DNA of 64,000 nt from VMCP01 sp964408945 (lineage in GTDB: Bacteria; Bacteroidota; Bacteroidia; NS11-12g; UBA955). Positions within the stretch are counted from its first letter, which is position 1. Each line of letters opens with the position of its first letter. The DNA lies in NCBI GenBank assembly GCA_964408945.1, contig CAYPBJ010000002.1, forward strand, positions 1 to 64,000. The letters run 5' to 3'. Made by a program: the position numbers and the translations under genes. Below, in pieces: positions 8,589 through 17,000 of this stretch. The notes under the pieces are model-generated. The model ran no database searches. It was not told the DNA's origin and worked only from the letters and a program-made list of their open reading frames with translations.

Positions 8589-8618
8589 ACGCTAAGGATT
8601 TCTCGAGAAATTTGCGTT
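8588..8618. other. Perfect 14-base palindrome upstream of the M43 protease gene
   Basis: ATTTCTCGAGAAAT at 8598-8611 is self-complementary, and AACGC (8588-8592) can pair with GCGTT (8614-8618), giving an extended symmetric element. Its right arm runs into GAAATTTG, a one-mismatch -7 element for the protease gene. It could be a regulator-binding site or a weak terminator for iscX; there is no clear T run. Confidence 0.35.
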
Positions 8619-8631
8619 TCTTGCAGACTGA

Positions 8632-10047
8632 ATGTTTAACAGATCTATCAAGTCGTTATTTTACTTTTCCCTTCTGGGGATTCTTTCTCTTTGCTCATCT
8701 AATCTTCTTGCCCAACAAAATCCTCAAGAATTCCAAGAACCTTGCGGACAAGTAGATCTACTAAAGCAATTAGAGAACAAATATCCTGGCTTCAAACAGC
8801 AATACGATAAAGACTATCTACAATCCATCAAACGTTCTGCGTCAGTTGGAAAAAGGAAAAGAATAGTTAAAGACACCACCTATTTTTACGATACCATCTA
8901 CACAGTCAGAGTTGTATTTCATGTTCTATACAACAACGCAGCTGAAAACATTAACGATAGTCTTTTAAAAAATCAGATTGAAGTTCTAAATCAAGATTTC
9001 AGAAGACTGAATGCAGATACTTTTAAAACACGCAACGTTTTCAAAAGCAGAGCAGGAGATACCCGAATTGAGTTTGAACTAGCAACAGTTGATCCTTTTG
9101 GAAATCCCACCAATGGAATTGTTAGAAAAGCAACTTCTGTTACTTCTTGGGGCACAGCAAACGGCATTTCAGAGCTCATGAAATACGATGCCAACGGTGG
9201 TAGCAATGCTTGGGATCCCCAAAAATACATGAATATTTGGGTTTGCGATATGACCTATCAAAATCAAGATAGAATTTTAGGATTTGCATATCCTCCTTAC
9301 GGACACCCATCTTGGCCTAGCTCAAGCTGGACCGCTGATCCAAATCAAGGCGTAGTCTTACACTACAAAGTAACCGGCAGAAACAATCCTAGATCTACAG
9401 GTGCTACTTTAGGCACCTCCAACAAAGGACGAGTTGCCGTACACGAAGTTGGTCATTATCTTGGACTTCGACATATTTGGGCAGATGATCAATTTATGGC
9501 CAATCGTTGCATACTCGATGACTATATTGATGATACCCCACTTCAAGGTGTAGGTGCAAATTTTACTTGTAATCTTACTCAAAATACTTGTTGGTCAGGT
9601 CAAGAAGATCTTCCCGATATGATAGAAAACTACATGGATTATTCTACTCACGATTGTCAAAATTTATTCACGCGCCAACAATCTCAAGTAATGAGAGCGG
9701 CACTGGTTGATTCTCGCCCAGGGGTAATCTCCCGCACAAGAATTGAGGAGAAAATGAGAATCTTTGATACAATAATCTATGATAAAATCTTAATCTATCC
9801 TGTAAACAGCGAAGATAAAATAGTAGTTGAATTGCCAGATGAAGAATTTGATGATTTATTGAGTGTGGAAGTATACAACTCCATTGGACAACAAATAGTG
9901 AAGAATACTAGAATTAGTAAAAATGAAACAATTCTTCGACCAATTAGACATTCTTCAGGCATGTATGTTGTAGTTATTCTTAAAGGGGGAGGAGATGACC
10001 AATCACCCGCATCTGTTGTGAGAAAAGAAAAAATCTTTTTAGACTAA
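8632..10047 (+). CDS. Secreted M43 (pappalysin-like) zinc metalloprotease with T9SS sorting domain
   Basis: A 471-residue secreted protease. Residues 1-27 form a signal peptide ending near LLAQQ. The zinc motif HEVGHYLGLRHIW (His271, Glu272, His275, His281) and the downstream DDTP and MDYS Met-turn are diagnostic of the M43B cytophagalysin group. The C-terminal 85 residues (ILIYPVNSEDKIVVEL through YNSIGQQI, GMYVVVI) are a type A T9SS sorting domain, so the enzyme should be exported to the surface or medium. It ends with a 4-base overlap with the convergent gene at 10044. Substrate unknown. Confidence 0.9.
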   Translation: MFNRSIKSLFYFSLLGILSLCSSNLLAQQNPQEFQEPCGQVDLLKQLENKYPGFKQQYDKDYLQSIKRSASVGKRKRIVKDTTYFYDTIYTVRVVFHVLYNNAAENINDSLLKNQIEVLNQDFRRLNADTFKTRNVFKSRAGDTRIEFELATVDPFGNPTNGIVRKATSVTSWGTANGISELMKYDANGGSNAWDPQKYMNIWVCDMTYQNQDRILGFAYPPYGHPSWPSSSWTADPNQGVVLHYKVTGRNNPRSTGATLGTSNKGRVAVHEVGHYLGLRHIWADDQFMANRCILDDYIDDTPLQGVGANFTCNLTQNTCWSGQEDLPDMIENYMDYSTHDCQNLFTRQQSQVMRAALVDSRPGVISRTRIEEKMRIFDTIIYDKILIYPVNSEDKIVVELPDEEFDDLLSVEVYNSIGQQIVKNTRISKNETILRPIRHSSGMYVVVILKGGGDDQSPASVVRKEKIFLD

Positions 10048-10403
10048 CTTAAACTCAATTGTCTACTGATTGTCAATAACCTACTTAATTGATCTCTAAG
10101 TTGTATCTCAAAAGATAGATACTCTTCAGTGCTAATTTCTCCACTTTGTTTGGCTTTGGTCAGCCCTGCCAATAATTTACTGCATTGAATGTAAGTACTT
10201 TCCACATCCATAATGGTTTGAACGCGTGACTCATGTTCGGGACTTCCTTGAGACCTACTTATCCTTATGGCCGCTCTAATAATTTCTTCTCTTACTTGTT
10301 GAGATAAACGATTTTGGGATGCGGCTTTTCCCCATTCTTGAGCAACGCGGTCAATTTCAAAACCAATTTGCTCTCTTGACATAATTTGTTGTATTGTTTG
10401 CAT
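10044..10403 (-). CDS. Small helical protein, possibly four-helix bundle (S23/Avd-like)
   Basis: About 119 residues, almost entirely predicted helical, without signal peptide or membrane segment. The spacing of REEIIRAAIRISRSQG, an acidic Tyr-containing central helix, LAGLTKAKQSGEISTEEY and a Leu-rich last helix is reminiscent of the four-helix-bundle proteins found in 23S rRNA intervening sequences and diversity-generating retroelements; this is a fold impression only. Start choice: the ATG at 10403 lies 4 bases after CAAATTTG (10408-10415), a one-mismatch -7 element; ATGs at 10418 and 10382 are alternatives. Function unknown. Confidence 0.5.
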   Translation of the reverse strand: MQTIQQIMSREQIGFEIDRVAQEWGKAASQNRLSQQVREEIIRAAIRISRSQGSPEHESRVQTIMDVESTYIQCSKLLAGLTKAKQSGEISTEEYLSFEIQLRDQLSRLLTISRQLSLS

Positions 10404-10481
10404 GACACAAATTTGCATCCCCAAACACCAACTAGTCGTATACTAATCGTTTATAAACGGATAATACGGTTTTTTAATATG

Positions 10482-10621
10482 TAGTCCATAGTCCGTGGTC
10501 CATAGTCCATAGTCCGTGGTCCGTGGTCCATGGTCCAACAACCGACATCCGACACCCGAAACCCGACTCCCGAAACCCGACTCCTGAATCCCACTACCCA
10601 CTACCAGGTACCAGCTACCAT
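10482..10621. repeat. Twenty in-register degenerate 7-base repeats upstream of nusB
   Basis: Exactly 140 bases divide into 20 units without any insertion or deletion: eight NRGTCCR units (TAGTCCA, TAGTCCG, TGGTCCA and others), then ACAACCG, ACATCCG, ACACCCG, AAACCCG, ACTCCCG, and finally CTACCCA, CTACCAG, GTACCAG and CTACCAT. The consensus drifts gradually along the array while the period is held. It ends 8 bases before the nusB -7 element. Confidence 0.9.
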
Positions 10622-10629
10622 TTTTTTAT

Positions 10630-10637
10630 TATCTTTG
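10630..10637 (+). promoter_or_regulatory. -7 promoter element for nusB
   Basis: TATCTTTG followed by C, a perfect TAnnTTTG match, 15 bases before the nusB ATG. The position of any -33 element falls inside the 7-base repeat array. Confidence 0.55.
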
Positions 10638-10652
10638 CACCTTTACGTTCTA

Positions 10653-11588
10653 ATGATTTCTAGACGACTGGTGCGCATCAAAACCCTACAAACCTTGTAT
10701 TCATGGAATCAAGGCCATGCACAAGATGTAGGTGACTTAAAAAAAGAGTTGTTTTCCAAAATTCAAACAACCGAACAATTCTATCTTTTTTTGCTCGATT
10801 TTCCCTATGAATTGCAGCAATTTGCCAAGGAAAAACAAGATTTAGAAAAGTCTAAGTACTATCCAGATCAGTTTAAAATTAAGTACTATGATAACCTGAA
10901 TTACACGCGATTCATTCCTAGAATGCATGAGTCAGTCATAGTTAATGGAGCTCCACAAACCCAATTTGATTGGTCAAACCTTGCAAATTACTTTGAAGAT
11001 TGGTACAAAAGATTGAGAGAATGGGACTTTGTTCAAGATTATCAATTTTTTACCGATCCAACGGAACAACAACAATTAGAGTTCGTGGAACAAATTCTTT
11101 TTACTTTTTTAGAAACTCAAGGTGATTTTAATGATGCCCTTGAAGAGGTTTATCCACAATGGTTTGATGATAATGAATATACCGTTAGAGATGTATTAAA
11201 ATCCTTGAAAATGCATGGAAATAGAGCCACTCTCCAAGTAAAAGACGCCATCAGACCAAACAATGAAGAGGTTGCTTTAGGTGCGCAAATACTTGTGAAA
11301 ACCATTGCAAACACTCAAGAATATGAATCTTTGATTTCAACAGTTACCGATAATTGGGACCCTTCCAGAATTGCTGTAATTGATCTACTAATATTGAAAA
11401 TGGCTTTAACCGAATTTATGCATTGTCCAGAAATTCCTGTTAAAGTAACTATCAATGAATATTTGGAAATCACCAAAAATTATAGCACCCCCAATAGTTC
11501 AAAGTTTGTAAATGGAATTATGGATAAACTTCGAATTGACTTAGCAAAAAATGATCGTATTCAAAAATCAGGCAGAGGACTGCTCTAA
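10653..11588 (+). CDS. nusB: Transcription antitermination protein NusB (long Bacteroidota form)
   Basis: The 311-residue protein begins MISRRLVRIKTLQTLYSW, typical of NusB, and has the NusB RNA-binding core in its C-terminal third (DNWDPSRIAVIDLLILKMALTEF, then PVKVTINEYLEITKNYS and SSKFVNGIMDKL). The middle insertion makes it about twice the length of E. coli NusB, as is usual in this phylum. It acts with NusE/S10 in rRNA antitermination. The ATG at 10653 is used; a longer frame would translate the 7-base repeat array. Gene order nusB-DUF1573-yajC-coaE is common in Bacteroidota. Confidence 0.9.
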   Translation: MISRRLVRIKTLQTLYSWNQGHAQDVGDLKKELFSKIQTTEQFYLFLLDFPYELQQFAKEKQDLEKSKYYPDQFKIKYYDNLNYTRFIPRMHESVIVNGAPQTQFDWSNLANYFEDWYKRLREWDFVQDYQFFTDPTEQQQLEFVEQILFTFLETQGDFNDALEEVYPQWFDDNEYTVRDVLKSLKMHGNRATLQVKDAIRPNNEEVALGAQILVKTIANTQEYESLISTVTDNWDPSRIAVIDLLILKMALTEFMHCPEIPVKVTINEYLEITKNYSTPNSSKFVNGIMDKLRIDLAKNDRIQKSGRGLL

Positions 11589-11601
11589 AGCCTATTTTTC
11601 T

Positions 11602-11609
11602 TAAATTTG
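11602..11609 (+). promoter_or_regulatory. -7 promoter element for the DUF1573 gene
   Basis: TAAATTTG followed by C, a perfect TAnnTTTG match, 5 bases before the ATG at 11615. This implies a nearly leaderless transcript and internal initiation within the nusB operon. Confidence 0.5.
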
Positions 11610-11614
11610 CTCAC

Positions 11615-12094
11615 ATGAGAAATACATTTTTGCTTTTTTCAACCATTGCTGCGTTAACAGTAGCTTGTACTCCAACCAACAAACCTGTTGATACAGAAGA
11701 CATTGTAAATAACAATCCTGATAACAATAACAATGGACCCAAAGGTGATTTCAAATTTGTAGATACCACCTTTGATTTTGGAAACATCAAAGACGGTGAC
11801 AATGTACAACACGTTTTTAGATTCAAAAATGTAGGCAAAGGACCACTTTCAATCTCAAAAGTAGAAGCATCTTGCGGTTGCACCACCCCTGATTGGACGA
11901 AAGAAGTAATTCCTCCCGGTGGAGAAGGAAAAGTGACCGCCACCTTTGATAGTAAAGGTAAAGGCGGCACAGATAATCCCTTAGTTGAAAAAAGCATTGA
12001 AGTTTATTTCGACAATGCCATTCGTGATTACATGGTTCTTACCTTTACCAGCCACATTCTTTCTAAAGAATCTGACAACCACGAAGAACACTAA
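11615..12094 (+). CDS. DUF1573 lipoprotein
   Basis: A 159-residue exported protein with a lipoprotein signal (LTVAC, acylated Cys at residue 18), an Asn/Asp-rich linker and an Ig-like DUF1573 domain. Domain hallmarks: FDFGNIKDGDNVQHVFRFKN, then SKVEASCGCTTPDWTKE and IPPGGEGKVTATFDS. The family is abundant in Bacteroidota and its role is not defined. It lies between nusB and yajC, with its own -7 element at 11602. The last 53 coding bases are repeated after the N gap, which is an assembly effect. Confidence 0.88.
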   Translation: MRNTFLLFSTIAALTVACTPTNKPVDTEDIVNNNPDNNNNGPKGDFKFVDTTFDFGNIKDGDNVQHVFRFKNVGKGPLSISKVEASCGCTTPDWTKEVIPPGGEGKVTATFDSKGKGGTDNPLVEKSIEVYFDNAIRDYMVLTFTSHILSKESDNHEEH

Positions 12095-12096
12095 CC
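12042..12096 (+). repeat. 55-base contig-end copy, left of gap
   Basis: The 55 bases ending at the gap are identical to 12197-12251, which start directly after it. This is what two contigs sharing a 55-base overlap look like when joined with Ns. Confidence 0.9.
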
Positions 12097-12196
12097 NNNN
12101 NNNNNNNNNNNNNNNNNNNNNNNNNNNNNNNNNNNNNNNNNNNNNNNNNNNNNNNNNNNNNNNNNNNNNNNNNNNNNNNNNNNNNNNNNNNNNNNN
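12097..12196. other. 100-N scaffold gap, probably artificial
   Basis: Exactly 100 Ns. The flanks are identical over 55 bases, so the contigs most likely overlap and no sequence is missing. In the real chromosome the DUF1573 stop would be followed directly by the sequence at 12252. Confidence 0.9.
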
Positions 12197-12251
12197 CCTT
12201 TACCAGCCACATTCTTTCTAAAGAATCTGACAACCACGAAGAACACTAACC
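12197..12251 (+). repeat. 55-base contig-end copy, right of gap
   Basis: Identical to 12042-12096, including the last 53 coding bases of the DUF1573 gene and its stop codon. Not an independent gene fragment. Confidence 0.9.
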
Positions 12252-12258
12252 TCCTCTG

Positions 12259-12343
12259 AAACCCGTAACCCAACTACCCCCTACCAATTACCCCCTACCC
12301 CCTACCAACTACCTAGTACCAACTACCAATTACCAATTACCAA
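12259..12343. repeat. Degenerate 7-base repeat array directly upstream of yajC
   Basis: Units AAACCCG, TAACCCA, then after a single-base slip CTACCCC, CTACCAA, TTACCCC, CTACCCC, CTACCAA, CTACCTA, GTACCAA, CTACCAA, TTACCAA, TTACCAA, in register from 12274 to 12343. Consensus NTACCMM. The array ends 7 bases before the yajC ATG, so it forms the whole leader of that gene. Confidence 0.88.
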
Positions 12344-12350
12344 TAAAAAT

Positions 12351-12665
12351 ATGAATTTATTTCAAGCTCAACCCGGTGGATTTGATCCCATGTTGATGCT
12401 GCTCATCATGGCAGTGTTCTTCTTCTTTATGATTTGGCCGCAAATGCGCCGCCAGAAAAAAGCTAAAACCTTTATTTCTAGCATTGCAAAAGGACAACAC
12501 ATCGTTACTACCGGTGGTGTTCACGGCAAAATATCTCAAGTCAATGAGAAGTTTTTCATCATTGATATTGAAGAAGGTAAAATGAAGATCGACCCTTCGG
12601 CTATCAGCATGGAAAGCACCCAAGCGGCCTATCCTGCTGAAACTAAAACCGAAGAGAAAAAGTAA
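12351..12665 (+). CDS. yajC: Preprotein translocase accessory subunit YajC
   Basis: A 104-residue inner-membrane protein that associates with SecDF. One membrane helix (MLMLLIMAVFFFFMIWPQ, residues 14-31) is followed by the basic MRRQKKAKTFISSIAKG and the conserved hairpin IVTTGGVHGKI, with FIIDIEEGKMKIDPSAI. Length and layout are normal. The ATG follows TAAAAAT, just after a 7-base repeat array; no promoter is recognisable, so it is probably transcribed from upstream. coaE starts 6 bases downstream. Confidence 0.92.
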   Translation: MNLFQAQPGGFDPMLMLLIMAVFFFFMIWPQMRRQKKAKTFISSIAKGQHIVTTGGVHGKISQVNEKFFIIDIEEGKMKIDPSAISMESTQAAYPAETKTEEKK

Positions 12666-12670
12666 TTATC

Positions 12671-13270
12671 ATGCTGAAGGTGGGAATCACCGGTGGAATT
12701 GGCAGTGGTAAAACAACCGTTTGCCGAATTTTTTCCCAATTGGGGATTCCCATTTTCAATGCAGATCAGGCCGTTAAAGATTTGTATGCAAATCACTCCG
12801 GTTTAAAAATCCAGTTGCAATCTGCATTTGGTTCAGAGGTTTATACACCAAATAATCAAATCAATATCCCTTTTTTGAAAGGGCTGTTGCTATCCCCCGA
12901 AAAAACAGAAAAACTCAACAAAATTGTGCACCCATTGGTGTTTCAAGCCTTCTATGATTGGGCAGATCAACAAAATGCACCTTATGTGGTAAAAGAAGCT
13001 GCCATCCTTTTTGAAAGTGGGGCAAATAAAACCGTAGATTCAACCATCGGCGTGATTGCGCCCGAGGAAATCAGGATTCAACGCGTAAAACAAAGAGATA
13101 ATAGGTCCTTAGAGGAAATTCAAAGCATCATCAGCAAACAGTTAAGCAACGATGAATTGCGTGAAAAATGTGACTACATCATTGAAAACGATGGCTCACA
13201 ATCGTTGATTGAACAGGTGAGAGAATTACATGCCCAACTGTTGCATGAGTCCGCTCATTTCCGAAGCTAA
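12671..13270 (+). CDS. coaE: Dephospho-CoA kinase
   Basis: Catalyses the last step of coenzyme A synthesis, ATP-dependent phosphorylation of the 3'-hydroxyl of dephospho-CoA. Walker A GGIGSGKTT at residues 8-16, the substrate-binding FNADQAVKDLY, IVHPLVFQ and the lid segment IRIQRVKQRDNRS. The 199-residue length is normal. The 3' end overlaps the convergent pyrF by 45 bases, so the last 14 codons are also pyrF antisense. Confidence 0.93.
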   Translation: MLKVGITGGIGSGKTTVCRIFSQLGIPIFNADQAVKDLYANHSGLKIQLQSAFGSEVYTPNNQINIPFLKGLLLSPEKTEKLNKIVHPLVFQAFYDWADQQNAPYVVKEAAILFESGANKTVDSTIGVIAPEEIRIQRVKQRDNRSLEEIQSIISKQLSNDELREKCDYIIENDGSQSLIEQVRELHAQLLHESAHFRS

Positions 13271-14047
13271 TTTAGCAGCCTCAACGCCAGCAGCATCTGC
13301 ATAATCTTCGCCTTGGCTAGCATATAAAATTCCGCGACTGCTGTTTACTAATAAGCCAACTTCTTGATTGGCAGCGGCATGAGTGATATCAGACAAGCTT
13401 CCGCCTTGAGCCCCAACTCCTGGAACCAATAAAAAGTGGTCAGGAATGAGTTTGCGAATTTCTCCCACCAACTCCGCGCGAGTGGCACCCACTACAAACA
13501 TCAATTGATCAGGATTTCCCCATTTGCTTACGGTATTGATTACGCGTTCATACAGTTTCAACTCTTCAGTTTCAACTTTTAAGGTTTGAAAATCTGAATG
13601 CCCAACATTAGATGTTAGCGCCAAACAGATCACGAATTTGTTTTCAAATTCCAAAAAAGGCCTCAACGAATCCTCGCCCATGTAAGGAGAAACTGTGATG
13701 GCATCGAAGTTCATGGCATCGAAAAAGGCCCGGGCATACATGGTGCTAGTATTTCCTATGTCGCCGCGCTTGGCATCAGCGATTTTCAATGTGTTTGAGG
13801 GTAGGTAACTCAGCGTTTCTTCCATCCATCGCCAGCCCTCAACCCCGTATTGCTCGTAAAAGGCTGTGTTGATTTTATACGCAACACTGTGTTCAGCAGT
13901 GCACTTAACAATGTTCTTGTTGAATTCCAAAAGTCCCTTTCCCGTGCGCTCAATTCCCTGTGGGAGCTTCCCCATTTCAGTGTCCAAGCCCGTGCACAAA
14001 TAACTGCGCTTTGCCTGAATCTCGCGGATAATGTCAGCTTTTTTCAC
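13226..14047 (-). CDS. pyrF: Orotidine 5'-phosphate decarboxylase, type 2
   Basis: Decarboxylates OMP to UMP, the final step of pyrimidine synthesis. The type 2 (long) form is evident from SYLCTGLDTEMGKLP, AYKINTAFYEQYG, the catalytic LKIADAKRGDIGNTS, VSPYMGEDSL, and VPGVGAQGG with SSRGILYA. I chose the GTG at 14047 (VKKADIIREI aligns with the usual N-terminus), giving 273 residues; a TTG at 14068 would add seven residues. The gene is divergent from the large T9SS protein at 14098 and overlaps coaE at its 3' end. Confidence 0.93.
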   Translation of the reverse strand: MKKADIIREIQAKRSYLCTGLDTEMGKLPQGIERTGKGLLEFNKNIVKCTAEHSVAYKINTAFYEQYGVEGWRWMEETLSYLPSNTLKIADAKRGDIGNTSTMYARAFFDAMNFDAITVSPYMGEDSLRPFLEFENKFVICLALTSNVGHSDFQTLKVETEELKLYERVINTVSKWGNPDQLMFVVGATRAELVGEIRKLIPDHFLLVPGVGAQGGSLSDITHAAANQEVGLLVNSSRGILYASQGEDYADAAGVEAAKLASEMSGLMQQLGM

Positions 14048-14085
14048 TATTGATGCAAAATAAAGCAATCCCTTTCGCTTTTGGT

Positions 14086-14093
14086 TACATTTG
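14086..14093 (+). promoter_or_regulatory. -7 promoter element for the large T9SS protein gene
   Basis: TACATTTG matches TAnnTTTG and ends exactly 4 bases before the ATG at 14098, which predicts a leaderless mRNA. Confidence 0.5.
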
Positions 14094-14097
14094 TATT

Positions 14098-17000
14098 ATG
14101 CGTTTTTCTGCTTTTTGGGGATTTTTACTCGGATTAAGTTCCATTTCCACCTCCCATGCTCAATTTGTGCAGATAGGTGAGGGTAGTTATTTGGGAACTT
14201 TTGCCGGTCCTATCAGAACATCAGCCAACATGGGGGTGTATCAATCAAAGTTTGCTTACATCTATCCAAAATCTACCCTAGGAAACTTAAAACACGGTGA
14301 TAGTATTTTTTCTTTAGAATTTTATCGTGCAACTGGAGCATCGCTTAAAGGCAATCACCGCTTAAAAATATGGCTTGGAAATACCTCTCGAAATGATTTC
14401 GGTTCTACAGGAATCAAATTTTCTTCGGAAACGGCTTCTGCTCAAAAAGTCATTGACACTTTTGCCTCAGTTTATTTAGATACCTTTGAGAATTTCTACC
14501 GTTTTACCTTCCTTAAACCGTATGTATTTGATTCAATTTCTGGTGAAAATCTTACCGTTTTTACGGAGTTCAATCAGGCAGATACATTGCGCGGATCTTT
14601 CAGTTTTTATTTCGAAGGAACAGCCACCGTTTCCGGTTTCTCCAACAATCAAACACAATACAGCGTAGGATCTTCTGCCCCCGATTCTCTCAACAACATT
14701 ACCCAATACAAGCCAACGCTTAGGTTGAATTATCCTCGTTTCGATTTTGATTTAGAGGTTCGTGGTGTGTATTCCCTAGGAAAGATTCCTCTTCCGTTGG
14801 GAAACCCAGATTCAGTTAAAACCCTTTTAAGAAATGTAGGAAAGAAAAACATATTAAGCCAGAAACTCTATACCTATTCCTTGGGTCCAAACAAGCAAAA
14901 AGATAGTTTTCAAGTGGCACTTGCAGTGGGCAAAGAACAATTTTTTCAAGTACCATCTTTAAGTCCCTCGAAAAAGGGAACCGATTCAGTTTTCATTGAG
15001 TCAACCGATAAAAACACGTCAAACAACAAGAAATATTCGATCAGACAAGGCAACGAAAACATCTATAGCTACAGAGACATTACTTTGCCTCCAGCAGGTG
15101 GAGGAATAGGTTTCAATGGGGCTCAAGGAGATTTTGTTGCGCGTTTTCAGAGCAATCAAAGCAAGAACATCAATCAGATTTCGGTTGCATTTGGTGGATC
15201 AGGAAGACTGTTTCAATTGGTCATATACAGTTACGACAGCATCAAAGCCCAACCGGGTAAAGTCATTTGGGTGAGCGATTCACTAACGAGCAAAAGTGGG
15301 ACGTATATCTATGATATTAAAAAGCCCGTTAAGGTGGAAGGTTCGTTCTTTGTGGGAGTCAGACAATTAGATTTGAATAACGTGTCTTTCGGATTCCAAT
15401 TCGAAATACCAGTAAGACCCCGCACGTTCTTTTACACCAGTCCTATTGGAGATACCACTTGGAACGATTTCCATCCTGACGCACCGTATAAATTCATCAT
15501 TGAGCCCCGTTTGCAAGCAGATTACGATTTTAGATTAGCCAATGCAACAATGCCCCGTGATACTTTCAACATTTACGACAATGATACAGCAGCTCCTTCA
15601 GTAACCATCCAAAACGTGGGTGTTTTGAAACCTTCAGATTCAGTGGAAATTGTTTGTGAAATTAGGGGCTTGAATCTATTGCATTTTAAAAAGTCATTTT
15701 TTGATACTCTCTCACCGGGGATGAGTCGGACATATACGTTCCCTAAGGAGTTTGTTCCATACGAATTTGGTGCACATAGGCTGATCGCTTATGTGAAGCA
15801 TAAAAACGATGCCATCAAAGACAACGACACTTTCATTAGGAATTTTTATGTTGGTGTAACAAAGGATGTAATGGTAAGGACATTGCACGTGCCATCTTCT
15901 TACAGTTCTTATATTTATAAAATAGACACCGTGCAACCACTGGCTACGGTTATGAATGCAGGTTATGATAATACCACCAACTTTGATGTTGTTTGTCAGG
16001 TATTCAAAAAAACTCAAAAGCTCTACGAGAAGAAAAACACCTTGAGTTTACCCAAATTTCAAACTAAAATTTTGTTTTGGCCAACCTACAAAGCCAATGA
16101 TACCGGTCAACTTGAAATGTTGGTGTACACTGCACTGAAGGGAGACCGTTACACGCCAAACGATACCATCAGGGTAAAAATGTACGTTTATAAAGTGCAA
16201 GATTTTATTGCAGACAGCATTCTTTCACCAAGACCAGAGGTTGAATACAAAGTAGGCGATAAAATAAACGTTCAAGCAAGAATTAAAAACGACGGGGTAT
16301 TGCCACTCGACAATTCTAAAGTGGTAATGAAGATCTTTAATTCAAAGGAGCAAAAAATATTCGAAGACAGTTCAAAATCAGCCATTTACGGAGAAGACAT
16401 CAAAATTACTCAGCTAAAGAATAAGTTTAACGCTTCCGTTAATGGTGTTTACAGAGTATGGGTAGGTCCCGATTCAACCCAAGATAAATATCCAGAAAAT
16501 GATACATTGAGTCATTATTTCACCGTAGGTACACCCACAAATTTTTCATTAGATACCCTGCACATTGTTGATACTATGAGCAATACAATTACCAATGGAT
16601 ATCCAGTTGCAGCTACTTTAAGAAGTTTAGGATTTGACAGCTCTCAAAATCAAGTCAATGTAAACGTCCAGTTCAGTCGGAAAGGGACGGTTTGGTACAA
16701 TGAAAAAGCATTGATTACCTTGCTCCCTGGGCAACAGAAGAAAATCACCTTGTCTAAAAACTTCAAACCGCTATTTACCGGAACGTATGATGTTTTAGCT
16801 TGGATTTCTCATCCCAAAGATAAAAAGAACCAAAACGATACCCTTCGAGAAACAGTTTATGTAGAAGTTGGCAAAGATGCTTTGGTTACCACCATCAGCG
16901 CACCAAAAGACAGTCAAATATTTTATTATTACGATCAATTAGACAGCATTCAAGTGACGGTTCTCAATCAAGGCAGAGAAAACATGTCCCAAATAGCGGT

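Noticed and set aside
10530..10652. N-terminal extension of nusB into the repeat array
   Set aside because: It would translate heptamers and cross the -7 element at 10630; the family N-terminus begins at the ATG at 10653.
12042..12251. Genuine tandem duplication of the DUF1573 gene end
   Set aside because: Exact identity over 55 bases at both contig ends flanking 100 Ns is better explained by an assembler overlap.
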